Below, piece after piece: positions 32,011 to 39,339 of a DNA stretch of 39,339 bases. Source of the DNA: a virus. Within the stretch, counting starts at the first letter, position 1; every line of letters starts with the position of its first letter. A program made the translations under genes and the position numbers. The stretch spans positions 1-39,339 of IMG/VR virus record IMGVR_UViG_3300031673_016560; one strand, written 5' to 3'. A model generated the notes under the pieces. That model saw nothing but the letters and a program-made list of their open reading frames with translations. It was not told the DNA's origin and made no database searches.

Positions 32011-32699
32011 TGGAGACACAGTTTCGAAAAGATGCTTTATTTATCGGCATGACGGCCAATGCCTTCAAGCTGGGGACGGTTTTGACGGGGGGATGGTTCT
32101 GGCCGCGCGTCGGGGGCTGTTCCATGCTTTATCGGGGCGAGAGCATGGAGACGATTGATTTTGCAAATGTGCTGGCTGTGGCGGATTCCGACTCGGGGGA
32201 GATCTCGCCGCCCACATACCTACAGCATGAGGCCGGCTCAGTGTGTTTCTACGTAGTCCGTCGGGTTAATTGTTGTGGGGACATGGAGCGGACCTTATCT
32301 GCGGCAGTGAAGGTTTCGATAGATGCTGAGGGCGACTTGGCTGAGCCGCAACCAAACGGAATTCTTGACGTGAAGGCTGAACAAGTTGATGGTGATAGAA
32401 TACGGCTCGTCTGGTTCTATTGCCCTCTCGGTCAGGAATCACCGGCGGCATGGTTTAGGATTTACGGGGATGGCGGCACGGGACAGATCGATTACGAAAG
32501 CGCAGTTGCCAGCGTTAGCTATGCCGGCCGAAAATATTACAGTTATGAGAGTGAATCGCTTAACCTAGGCCAATATCTGTTTTGTATAAAGGCGGAAGAT
32601 GCTGCAGGCACGGAGGGTTGTTCGTCGGCGTGGTTACGGCTTCAGTTAAATAGTGGGGGCCCCGGTGCAATCGACATTTTGAGCATCGAGACTGTGTGA
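32010..32699 (+). CDS. Structural protein with FN3-like module
   Basis: This 229-residue protein has an N-terminal region with cysteines and Trp (GGWFWPRVGGC) and a C-terminal FN3-like module (IRLVWFYCPLGQESPAAWFRI, then the YGDGGTGQIDYE motif shared with 28576-29349). It is probably a tail appendage and may have arisen by duplication of the module in the earlier gene. Confidence 0.55.
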   Translation: METQFRKDALFIGMTANAFKLGTVLTGGWFWPRVGGCSMLYRGESMETIDFANVLAVADSDSGEISPPTYLQHEAGSVCFYVVRRVNCCGDMERTLSAAVKVSIDAEGDLAEPQPNGILDVKAEQVDGDRIRLVWFYCPLGQESPAAWFRIYGDGGTGQIDYESAVASVSYAGRKYYSYESESLNLGQYLFCIKAEDAAGTEGCSSAWLRLQLNSGGPGAIDILSIETV

Positions 32700-32717
32700 T
32701 ATCTTAGAGATTTGTTT

Positions 32718-34556
32718 ATGTCCAACCGAATTGATTTTTTTCAGTCTGCTGAAACACGACTTTCACTGCCGGCGGCGACGGTCTCAATTTCAGTGGATGG
32801 TGTGTTGTGTCCTTATCTTGAGCTAAAGGAAATCGTGCGTGCAGGTTGGCCGGAATTTGGTTGGGCCAGGCTGGCTTATAATGCTGCGGCGTACACCGGT
32901 CCCAGATTAATGCGGTCGGAAGAGATTGAGGCTGAGCTTGCGATTGGTAAGTCCGTTCGTATTGAGCAGATTTACAATGGTTGTGCGCCAGGCGGAGGGG
33001 CTATTACTTTTGCTGTTTTTGCCGGCCAAGTGGAAGGTATTGAAACAAAATTGGGACCTGACGGCGAGAGTGTAGAGATAGTAGCAAGGGATTTCAGCGC
33101 GACGCAGAATCGAGTCGCTGTTTATGGTCAGCGGGTGGGCAATTCTGACGGTTCGAGCTTGTTCCTGGCCGGTCTCGGTACTGTTTTTAACGCGGAAGGC
33201 AAAGGCAATGCCAAGATCGAGCCGGTGGAGAACAACGGCGGCGTCTATACAGTATTCTGCGCCGAGCCGTTGCAGGGAAAGCCCTGGAGCTATGCGGAAG
33301 CGATTCGTTACCTGCTCTGTGAATACTCGCCGAGCGGTCAGTTGCAGATGCCGAGCCTGGCGCAATTGTTTGCGATGACCGACTATCAAATGGCCCGTGA
33401 ACTTGACGTGACGGGGCTGAACCTCGTGGATGCGCTGCACCAGTGCTGTGAGCGGGTTGGTTTGGAGTTGAAGTTTGTCCCTCGGCCCGTGCCGACCGGC
33501 CCTGCTCAGGCGATTACATTCTACCGGCCGGGCAGAGGCAGGGCGGTAGAGTTGAATTGCCAGCAAGCCGGTGAGCGTTTGAGTATTTCGAAGACCGATG
33601 TCGCTCGCCTGCGCAGCAGAAAGAGCTTCTGGCCCATAACAAATAAATATATCGGCCAAGGCGACTTCAAAGTCTACGAAGCGACCTTTGAGCTGGTACA
33701 GGGATGGGACCCAGCCGGAGAAGATACCGATTATGATAAATTCTCGCCTTCGACAAATGCGGATTTCTATAAAGTGAAAGACGTATATCGCAAGTGGTGC
33801 CTTAATGAAGCGGGGGACTACAGCGGGGCCCCATACAATCGTGGCGATGCGTTCGATTTTTCGAGGATTTTCGGGAGCGGCAATTTTGTTCGCCGCAGAC
33901 GGCGGTTTTGGCCGACATTGACCACCGACCAGCAGGGAAAGTCACTGGGTTACTTCGTGGAGGTATCGTTCGACAATGGGCTGCATTGGTGGCAGTACCT
34001 CTACGCTTTCAACAATTTGCTCGACGAGTGTGGACTGTGGCTCAGCAGCGACCAGCTCGATGTTAATACCTGGGTTGCGGCTTTGAAGGGGGGATTGAAG
34101 TTCAGGATTACAGCCTCGGTAATCGGGGATGAGAGACTGAGCTGTGCGGTAGCTGACGGTCCTGTGAATTCAAGTATTCCGGTTGTAGAGCATATAGTCA
34201 GACTTTCCCGGCGGTTCCAATATCGCAAAGTCTCCGGTCAGAGTATTTTTGCAAATGCCTGCGATGATGCGCTCGGCGTGCCGGACGAGGCTGACGATTC
34301 TGGCGCGCTTTACGAGTTTGTGCGAAAGAAGGCTCAGGGGGCGTCTGAGGTCATCGAGACTGTCGATGTGCAGACGCCGTACCTGGCCTTTGATTATCAA
34401 GTCGGCGACAAGGTGACATCGAGTCCGGAAAGTCGAGACCTGCTGAGTTTTCGGAGGGATAATCGGAGCACCAGTTTGATAAAGCGGGTGCAGATGGACT
34501 TTTCAAAACAACGTACAAATTTGACAATAGTTCGGCAAAGAAAGTGTCAGCTATGA
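32718..34556 (+). CDS. Large tail-hub-like protein
   Basis: This protein of about 612 residues is the largest of the module. Its first 150 residues (VSISVDGVLCPYLELKEI, then AVFAGQVEGIETKLGPDGESVEIVARDFSA) resemble the beta-barrel start of gpD/gp27-type tail hubs. The rest has no recognised domain. An ATG at 32718 is preferred over a TTG six bases earlier. It would form the tip or hub through which DNA passes. It overlaps the next gene by 4 bases (ATGA). Confidence 0.6.
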   Translation: MSNRIDFFQSAETRLSLPAATVSISVDGVLCPYLELKEIVRAGWPEFGWARLAYNAAAYTGPRLMRSEEIEAELAIGKSVRIEQIYNGCAPGGGAITFAVFAGQVEGIETKLGPDGESVEIVARDFSATQNRVAVYGQRVGNSDGSSLFLAGLGTVFNAEGKGNAKIEPVENNGGVYTVFCAEPLQGKPWSYAEAIRYLLCEYSPSGQLQMPSLAQLFAMTDYQMARELDVTGLNLVDALHQCCERVGLELKFVPRPVPTGPAQAITFYRPGRGRAVELNCQQAGERLSISKTDVARLRSRKSFWPITNKYIGQGDFKVYEATFELVQGWDPAGEDTDYDKFSPSTNADFYKVKDVYRKWCLNEAGDYSGAPYNRGDAFDFSRIFGSGNFVRRRRRFWPTLTTDQQGKSLGYFVEVSFDNGLHWWQYLYAFNNLLDECGLWLSSDQLDVNTWVAALKGGLKFRITASVIGDERLSCAVADGPVNSSIPVVEHIVRLSRRFQYRKVSGQSIFANACDDALGVPDEADDSGALYEFVRKKAQGASEVIETVDVQTPYLAFDYQVGDKVTSSPESRDLLSFRRDNRSTSLIKRVQMDFSKQRTNLTIVRQRKCQL

Positions 34557-34915
34557 GCAGCAAGCCAAATATTGAGAACAGCCCTAACGTGCCCTGCGGA
34601 CCCCTGTGCGACGGTCCTGAGGCAATAGCGCAGATGCCAGCTATAACTTCGGCTGGTGGCAGGGCCGGGGCAGGACAGATGAACGAACAGAGCTGGCGCT
34701 TTAATCGTCAGATAAGCGTCTCGGTGCTCGTGCAGTTGGTGTTGCTGGCCTCTTTGATTGTGGGTAGCTGGGTCAATTTGCAGCGGCAGCTTGATTTGCT
34801 GCAGCGTGATGTCACGTATTTGTGCGAGTGCCAGAAGAACGTCGAGCGTAAGCTCGAACTGCTTCACGAAAAGAGCATTTCATACGAGTACCGTCTGCGA
34901 GCCGTTGAAAAATGA
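34553..34915 (+). CDS. Membrane plus coiled-coil protein (holin/spanin-like)
   Basis: This 120-residue protein has a flexible start, one membrane helix (VLVQLVLLASLIVGSWVNL) and a following coiled coil (QLDLLQRDVTYLCECQKNVERKLELLHEK). One membrane helix plus a periplasmic coiled coil is the layout of an inner-membrane spanin, though the same form occurs in other small phage proteins. A lipoprotein gene about 2.2 kb on could be its outer-membrane partner. The ATG overlaps the hub gene's stop. Confidence 0.55.
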   Translation: MSSKPNIENSPNVPCGPLCDGPEAIAQMPAITSAGGRAGAGQMNEQSWRFNRQISVSVLVQLVLLASLIVGSWVNLQRQLDLLQRDVTYLCECQKNVERKLELLHEKSISYEYRLRAVEK

Positions 34916-34961
34916 ATGTCGACAGCAGGTACTGCAGGGGGGTGTCTCCGACCCTGACTAA

Positions 34962-35918
34962 TTGAGGCAATTGAGCAGGAGAAATCCGGCCCTCGCCGAA
35001 AGGGTTACAGGTTTTGAAGGGATATTAGCTGTGCTTAGCACGTTGCAGGATTTCGTCAAGGAGAGGTTTTGCCCCTCTGGGATATGGCAGCTAAGTAATG
35101 TCATGAAATCAGTGCTCATTAACGAGATACTACGTTTTCCCAAAGGTATAGTCTCGGAGATTGAGACACGCTATCCCACTAAGCCTCCAGAAATGAGAGC
35201 TTTTTTGATAAAGTTCTTTACCAGACACTATTTTCAGACACAGGACAGCCTTATTGGTTACATGACCTCTCAGGATTTTCTCAATATCGTCGCTTCAGGC
35301 CGCATAAAGATGCTTGATGTGGGTTCTGGACCAGCGGTCGCTTCTTTGGCGATAATTGAAATGCTTTCTTGCATTGTCGAATATCTCGGGTGGCAGTCAG
35401 CGCGCAGGACGGTCAAAGTAACTTGTGTTCTCAACGACACCTCCCGCATTTGCCTCGGGACCGGCCAGCACATGTTGGCCAATTATTTCCGAATGCAAGG
35501 ACGCCAAACAAGAGGAGTTGTCAGCGACCGAATAATCTGTGTCCAGGAAGGCTTTCCAAGCAACATTGACCGACTTCGGTGGGCGGGGGTCCGTTCTGGA
35601 GCCTATGACTTGATTGTATTTTCTTACGTTATTTCACCCTTGGATGAGTACGAGGGACTTGGCGGTCTTGTCGAGGGGCTGTTGAATGTCGAAAGACTCT
35701 GTAGGGAGCAGGGAAGAATTCTAATCACTCAAGACAAGTATGAGACGGCTCTTGTACGGAGGTTGAGCCGAGTGATAGGAGCTACGAGGAGCAGACGGTC
35801 ACTCACACAGTGGGTTTATCCAATCAGGAACAGGAATGAGACTTACACATACACGTATTACAGTTGTTTGTATCGACCGATGAGAAACGTCGTAGCGCCG
35901 CAGGATTCAGTGGCGTAG
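34962..35918 (+). CDS. Class I SAM-dependent methyltransferase
   Basis: This 318-residue frame has a clear SAM-binding motif LDVGSGPAVASLAIIEML (residues about 116-133), preceded by a helical region, and a DLIVFSYVISPLDEYE stretch that fits motif IV. It resembles Rsm22-type ribosomal methyltransferases, but I am not certain. The start is unclear: a TTG at 34962 follows a stop, and the first internal ATG is much later. It converges with the radical SAM gene beyond it, 3 bases apart. Target is unknown. Confidence 0.65.
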   Translation: MRQLSRRNPALAERVTGFEGILAVLSTLQDFVKERFCPSGIWQLSNVMKSVLINEILRFPKGIVSEIETRYPTKPPEMRAFLIKFFTRHYFQTQDSLIGYMTSQDFLNIVASGRIKMLDVGSGPAVASLAIIEMLSCIVEYLGWQSARRTVKVTCVLNDTSRICLGTGQHMLANYFRMQGRQTRGVVSDRIICVQEGFPSNIDRLRWAGVRSGAYDLIVFSYVISPLDEYEGLGGLVEGLLNVERLCREQGRILITQDKYETALVRRLSRVIGATRSRRSLTQWVYPIRNRNETYTYTYYSCLYRPMRNVVAPQDSVA

Positions 35919-35921
35919 CCG

Positions 35922-37118
35922 CTACCACGCGACGCAGTTGCATTTTGCAGGCTCGCAGCGGCTGCTAAGAATGCTCCAGATATCAGGCGTCTCCCGGCAG
36001 AGGCTGATGGAAACTGTCTTATCGAAGCTGCGAATAACATCAATTAGTAAGGTGTAGAATTCGATGCGTTGCTTTGGTTGGTACCGGAGCTTGGCATCCG
36101 AGGCCCCCCTGGCAAAGCTGTGGTCACAGAGTTTTCTGCCTCGATTTCTATAAGCATCCTTTGCAAGGTGAAAGTGGCCCGGCAGAAGCCTCAACATGCC
36201 GAGCGTGATGTTTTCGGGTCTTATGACGCTGAGGGCCTTTTGAATTAGGTCCGCGTACCCGGCTTGCCAGTCTGGGTGCAGGATGCCGGGGTCAATACGA
36301 AACCGGATTCTGTAGCCGTGTTCCTGGCACAGCCTGGCAGCTTTCAAACGCTCGGCAAGGCTGGCGGTACCCGGCTCAAATGTATCAATTGCGTACTGGC
36401 TGTTCAGGCTCCAGGAGACAATGGTCTGGTTGTTGGGTCTGGCGGCCAGGAGGTTGTCGATGTTGCTGCTCTTGGTCAGAAGCATGAGAAAGCCGTGTGA
36501 GAAATCAGAGAAAAATGGGACCAGCATTCTTGTCAGGTTGGTTATGTGGTCGAGTGCAAGGCTATCGAGCATTTCTCCCATGTTGAAGCTGACTTTGCGA
36601 TTGGAATTGGCTAAAGCTTCTCTTATTTGCTCGAACATGGTGTCGTAGTTGATGTTGATTTTGATAAACGGTCTGAACTTGCGATAGACATACGCGAGAT
36701 AGCAATAGGTACAGTAGTAAGGACAACCGTTCGAGATGGGAACAAGTTTGTAATAGGATCGACAGTGAACATTCAGGCATTTTTTGTTTTGTGGAGCCTT
36801 ATGCAATGAGAAGCCGGTGGGTCGGCCGTCGAAGTGACCAACATAGGACCGGGTTTCCCCTATCATCAGTGTCCTCTTGCCCCTGAGCAGGGCCTGGCCT
36901 TGCGGCATGTTTGGCAAAGGAGGTTTGAGCTGGTATTTGATTAGGTGGACCTTCGCCGATGGAAACAAACCCAGGATTCGCTGGGCCTCAGGGTGCTCGG
37001 CGACGTTCCGCCACAACAGTATTGTGCTCGGGTTGAATTTCTTGGCTATGTCCATAAAAGGCGTATTCCCAATATCTGTCACTTTGTCTTGCGGGTCCGC
37101 ATAGCGAGATTGTAGCAC
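35922..37118 (-). CDS. Spore-photoproduct-lyase-type radical SAM protein
   Basis: This 398-residue protein has the radical SAM cluster motif CPYYCTYC (Cys 132, 136, 139) and the SPL-family layout: SYYKLVPISNG in front, YRIRFRIDPGILHPDW in the barrel, and RETPDIWS near the end. Family members repair UV-induced spore photoproduct in DNA, but relatives in non-spore-formers have unknown substrates. It starts at GTG. It converges with the methyltransferase and diverges from the lipoprotein gene. It may be a phage cargo gene or host gene. Confidence 0.8.
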   Translation of the reverse strand: MLQSRYADPQDKVTDIGNTPFMDIAKKFNPSTILLWRNVAEHPEAQRILGLFPSAKVHLIKYQLKPPLPNMPQGQALLRGKRTLMIGETRSYVGHFDGRPTGFSLHKAPQNKKCLNVHCRSYYKLVPISNGCPYYCTYCYLAYVYRKFRPFIKININYDTMFEQIREALANSNRKVSFNMGEMLDSLALDHITNLTRMLVPFFSDFSHGFLMLLTKSSNIDNLLAARPNNQTIVSWSLNSQYAIDTFEPGTASLAERLKAARLCQEHGYRIRFRIDPGILHPDWQAGYADLIQKALSVIRPENITLGMLRLLPGHFHLAKDAYRNRGRKLCDHSFARGASDAKLRYQPKQRIEFYTLLIDVIRSFDKTVSISLCRETPDIWSILSSRCEPAKCNCVAW

Positions 37119-37155
37119 GAAAGCCTAACGACATCCAAGATTGAGGAGAAAACTT

Positions 37156-37734
37156 ATGAAAAAAATAGTCGTGATATCGATCATGTCTTGTCTGGCATCA
37201 GTCGGGTGTGACAGTCTGCGTTTTGCGCCTGGCGAGATCCAAAAACAAAACGCGTGGCTGCACAGTCGGACGGTCGCGCTGGCCGCTGAGCAGGCCCGCC
37301 GGGAGGCTGCCTCTGAAAAACTACAGGCTTTGACGGGACTGGGTGAATTGCAGAGCAGGGCGTTTATCGGCTACTGTGGGCTACCGAAGGAATTTCCCCC
37401 GGCCGATACGGCCGAGCAGATACTCTCACAATCGAGTTTTGAGTTGGCCGGGGCGGCCTTGTCGGAATCTGCCGAGCGCCCAGACGTGTGGCAGGTGGCG
37501 GATAATGTGTTTGAATTAGCTATCGGCATATCGGCCCTGTTGGGCGGAGTGTACGGCACCAAAGCTGTTCGATTCTTACAGGAAGCAAGGACGAAATCGA
37601 AGGCCTTGAAGGAGATTATTGAGGGCAACGAACTTTTCAAGAAAGAGCACGGGGCCTACACTAACGCATTCAAAGAAGCCCACAAAGACCAGTCGCCCGA
37701 AACTCGTCAAATAGTGGCTCAACTGAAATCGTGA
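37156..37734 (+). CDS. Lipoprotein with membrane segment
   Basis: This 192-residue protein has a lipoprotein signal (KKIVVISIMSCLASVGC; Cys near 18). GAGGAG precedes the ATG, and an in-frame TTG 15 bases earlier is less likely. A second hydrophobic stretch (VFELAIGISALLGGVYGTKAV) lies in the middle, with charged helical ends. Position after the tail genes and the coiled-coil membrane protein suggests a lysis-related or outer-membrane spanin-like role, but no family was recognised. It overlaps a 41-residue frame by 4 bases. Confidence 0.6.
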   Translation: MKKIVVISIMSCLASVGCDSLRFAPGEIQKQNAWLHSRTVALAAEQARREAASEKLQALTGLGELQSRAFIGYCGLPKEFPPADTAEQILSQSSFELAGAALSESAERPDVWQVADNVFELAIGISALLGGVYGTKAVRFLQEARTKSKALKEIIEGNELFKKEHGAYTNAFKEAHKDQSPETRQIVAQLKS

Positions 37735-37856
37735 CTAAGCGATTGCTGTTATCAAAACTCGGGGGCTTGGCTGTGCCTGGACTGGTGCGGTTAGGCGAGA
37801 TTTTACCGGCGGCGATGGCCGAGATTGGGCGGAGACGGCGGGAGAAAGAAATATAA
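37731..37856 (+). CDS. 41-residue basic peptide
   Basis: This short frame starts at GTG in a GTGA overlap with the lipoprotein stop, and encodes MTKRLLLSKLGGLAVPGLVR followed by a short acidic and then Arg-rich tail. The first half is amphipathic. Overlap with the previous stop favours coupled translation. It could be a small membrane-active lysis-related peptide, but this is inference. Confidence 0.45.
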   Translation: MTKRLLLSKLGGLAVPGLVRLGEILPAAMAEIGRRRREKEI

Positions 37857-37858
37857 TC

Positions 37859-38116
37859 GTGCCCCAAGCGTGGCGAAAACTCGGTGCTGAGGAAGGCGAG
37901 CAGTGTCACAGAGGTAAAGGCTTGGAAGAATTTTTCATTTGTAAGACCTGTGGCAACAAAGGGTTACAGCTTTGCGGCAAAAAAGGACTTGACTCGGGAT
38001 GCAATTTTCCCGATAATTTAATTGTACATCTACCTAGAGTAGAAGGTGCTGAGCGGCCGGCTACCGAAGTCAGGCCGCAGTTTTTTATGACCCCATCCGG
38101 TTTTGAAACCTTCTAA
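37859..38116 (+). CDS. Possible 85-residue cysteine-rich protein
   Basis: This frame starts at GTG three bases after the previous stop and carries four cysteines in a possible metal-binding order (CKTC, then two more). It has no convincing ribosome site and overlaps the convergent gene by 32 bases. It may be a short zinc-ribbon protein or a chance frame; no family was recognised. Confidence 0.3.
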   Translation: MPQAWRKLGAEEGEQCHRGKGLEEFFICKTCGNKGLQLCGKKGLDSGCNFPDNLIVHLPRVEGAERPATEVRPQFFMTPSGFETF

Positions 38117-38576
38117 ACAGGTCGTCTTCTTTCCAAGGTTCGACGTAGAATGCGGTAATCCAATAGTAGTCGTATTTCCTTTTCTTCAGGATGACCGCAT
38201 AGTGTCCTTGTTTGAACCAAATGTAGTGTCGAATTCCCATCCGATCGCTTCCTTCATAATACCAAAAGGAGATCACTTCGCTATGCTCCGGCAACTCCAT
38301 CAGCGGTTTAGCCCAAGGCAGTCTTTCCGCGCGGCGATAGTCAATTAGGCGGCTTGTTTTGGAGCCATTCTGGCGCGTTACTACGTGCCAAAAACCTTCC
38401 ACTTTCCCTTGGCTGAATTCGTTGATAACGGCATTAAAGGCTACTCGGCGTTTAAGGTGCAGGGCTTTGCTTTCAATGAAATCTTTGCGAAAGACGTTGT
38501 ACAATCTTTCTATTATTTCTTCGTAGGACCCATCGAGATTAATCATCGGAGGAAGGAAATCAGGCTGGGCGTCCAT
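38085..38576 (-). CDS. Unrecognised 163-residue protein, possible nuclease-like fold
   Basis: This protein begins with an acidic helical part (NLDGSYEEIIERLYNVFRKDFI) and ends with a strand-rich part including HYIWFKQGHYAVILKKRKYD and YYWITAFYVEPW. The ending recalls the final strands of phage-encoded barnase/RelE-like nucleases, but no catalytic set can be assigned with confidence. Its start overlaps the DUF3800 gene by 17 bases, so the two form a small leftward operon. Confidence 0.5.
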   Translation of the reverse strand: MDAQPDFLPPMINLDGSYEEIIERLYNVFRKDFIESKALHLKRRVAFNAVINEFSQGKVEGFWHVVTRQNGSKTSRLIDYRRAERLPWAKPLMELPEHSEVISFWYYEGSDRMGIRHYIWFKQGHYAVILKKRKYDYYWITAFYVEPWKEDDLFRRFQNRMGS

Positions 38577-39294
38577 GGTTCAGTCTCCGCGGGTGAAAGA
38601 TAAATACGTTAAATTTATCCTCCCAGGGTGGGGAAGTCTGAGTCAGCTCCGTTGCTGTGCGAGTTGTTATGGTTCGGATAACGCCGAGCTTGGCCGGACT
38701 TTTCTTCTGAATGTCGTTCCTATTGCAGTGGCCGACGGCTCCAGTAAGAAAGTCCGTGAGTTGAACCAACTCCGATTCATGAGACCTCACAAGCTGAACT
38801 TGGGGGATGGTTGACTGCTCCTGGTCGCCTAGTTTTGTATGGAGTATCCTGCGTAATTCTCGTATTCTTCTACTTCCGCGTGTATCCTTAATATCAAGAT
38901 AGATATTGAATTTGCTGTCCGGCCTACTGACGATATTCAAGAGCAGATAATAGTACATTTTATAGTAAAATGATTCATGGCTGCCCTGGTTGAAGTAATC
39001 ATGGTTAAGGCGGTCTTTTCCAACGACAACCACGCATCTGAAATTGAGGTCTTCCTGGCCAAAGAAATAATCCAAGACCTCTTCGTAAAATTGTGACCTG
39101 CTTTCAGATACCTTTTTCCATTTGAGCTCACCTCTGGCGTTATGTTTTTGCTTAAGGATTCTTATTTCCTTTGAAATGCTCTTGGCTTTGTCGGCTGGAC
39201 ACCAGACTGCTCCTAGTAGTCTGTAACTTATAAGATGCAGGCATAGTGGTTTTTTTGCCGATATGAATAAAAAAAGTCGGTAAGGAGACCACAA
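38560..39294 (-). pseudogene. DUF3800 protein, N-terminus lost
   Basis: From about residue 24 (YRLLGAVWCP, then GELKWKKVSESRSQFYEEVLDYFF, then IYLDIKDTRG and LVQLTDFLTGAVG) this reads like a DUF3800 protein, a family of unknown, possibly nuclease-like function. The expected start, with its conserved D-E-S motif, is missing. The first 23 residues differ and come from DNA directly in front of an IS630-like gene, so an insertion appears to have cut off the N-terminus. Confidence 0.65.
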
Positions 39295-39295
39295 A

Positions 39296-39339
39296 ATGCA
39301 AAAGAAATATGTAGTAGAATTGACAAGTGAAGAACGAAT
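39296..39339 (+). CDS. IS630-family transposase, first residues only
   Basis: The last 44 bases of the window encode MQKKYVVELTSEER with AAGGAG about 9 bases upstream. This is the usual beginning of IS630-family transposases (a KKY-V-x-L-T-x-E-E-R start). The rest is outside the window. The left end of the insertion probably lies near 39220-39240, where the DUF3800 protein ceases to match. Confidence 0.6.
   Translation, partial: MQKKYVVELTSEER

Noticed and set aside
24519-37734. A gene transfer agent instead of a prophage
   Set aside because: The presence of fibre-, hub- and lysis-like genes and an interrupting element gives no reason to prefer this; the window lacks the flanks needed to decide.
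38085-39294. A toxin-antitoxin pair made of the 163-residue and DUF3800 proteins
   Set aside because: Neither size nor motifs fit a known pair, and the DUF3800 gene appears truncated; I kept only the gene calls.

Overview
This is a bacterial, prophage-type window. No rRNA or tRNA is present. The style of the phage genes, a complete His-Xaa-Ser radical-SAM cassette and several small conserved families fit an environmental Gram-negative-like lineage such as Planctomycetota/Phycisphaerae, but that placement is a weak inference.

The main structural observation is that two pieces of one phage portal gene sit about 24 kb apart. The N-terminal piece is at 1-450 and the C-terminal piece at 24519-25685. 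A 15-bp direct repeat (429-443 and 24530-24544) lies at the break. Joining the pieces across it restores one reading frame, so a roughly 24.1-kb element has integrated site-specifically into the portal gene of a resident prophage. A tyrosine integrase lies just inside the left repeat. Paired 7-bp motifs spaced exactly 11 bp lie inside both ends and look like integrase arm sites.

Inside the element, 0.48-17.3 kb is read leftward. Nearest the left end are integrase, an excisionase-like protein, DnaB helicase, a DUF1376 replication protein and HTH regulators. Next comes an unrecognised three-gene operon (5.06-7.07 kb). Then follows a defence block: an AlbA/restriction-enzyme fusion, an Mrr-type endonuclease, a metzincin-like protease, a YgjP metallopeptidase and a complete type I restriction-modification system (hsdR, hsdS, hsdM), headed by a truncated helicase N-terminus. 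Two ATGA-coupled peptides of 18 and 20 residues ending in GGW fill gaps between defence genes; a third gap carries the same tail without a start.

Rightward from 17.45 kb is an apparently complete His-Xaa-Ser cassette: a DUF6804 membrane protein, a 45-residue hydrophobic peptide, hxsD, hxsB, hxsC, and a precursor hxsA with eight H-x-S triads and its own promoter. About 0.9 kb of C-rich DNA without a convincing gene follows. A tightly overlapping leftward operon of six small genes, ending in a small terminase subunit, reaches the right end. Integrase, replication genes and terS without capsid genes suggest a phage-satellite-like element. Sitting in portal, it would disable the resident phage until it excises.

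The resident phage continues rightward with portal C-terminus, scaffold, DUF5309-type capsid, head/tail and fibre-like proteins (including a LamG-like domain), a large hub-like protein and a membrane/coiled-coil protein. No tape-measure-sized gene is seen, so a short tail is likely. Past 34.9 kb are a class I methyltransferase, a convergent spore-photoproduct-lyase-type radical SAM protein, a lipoprotein, small proteins, an unknown protein and a DUF3800 protein that lacks its N-terminus. An apparent IS630-family transposase starts at the right edge, probably the insertion that truncated the DUF3800 gene.
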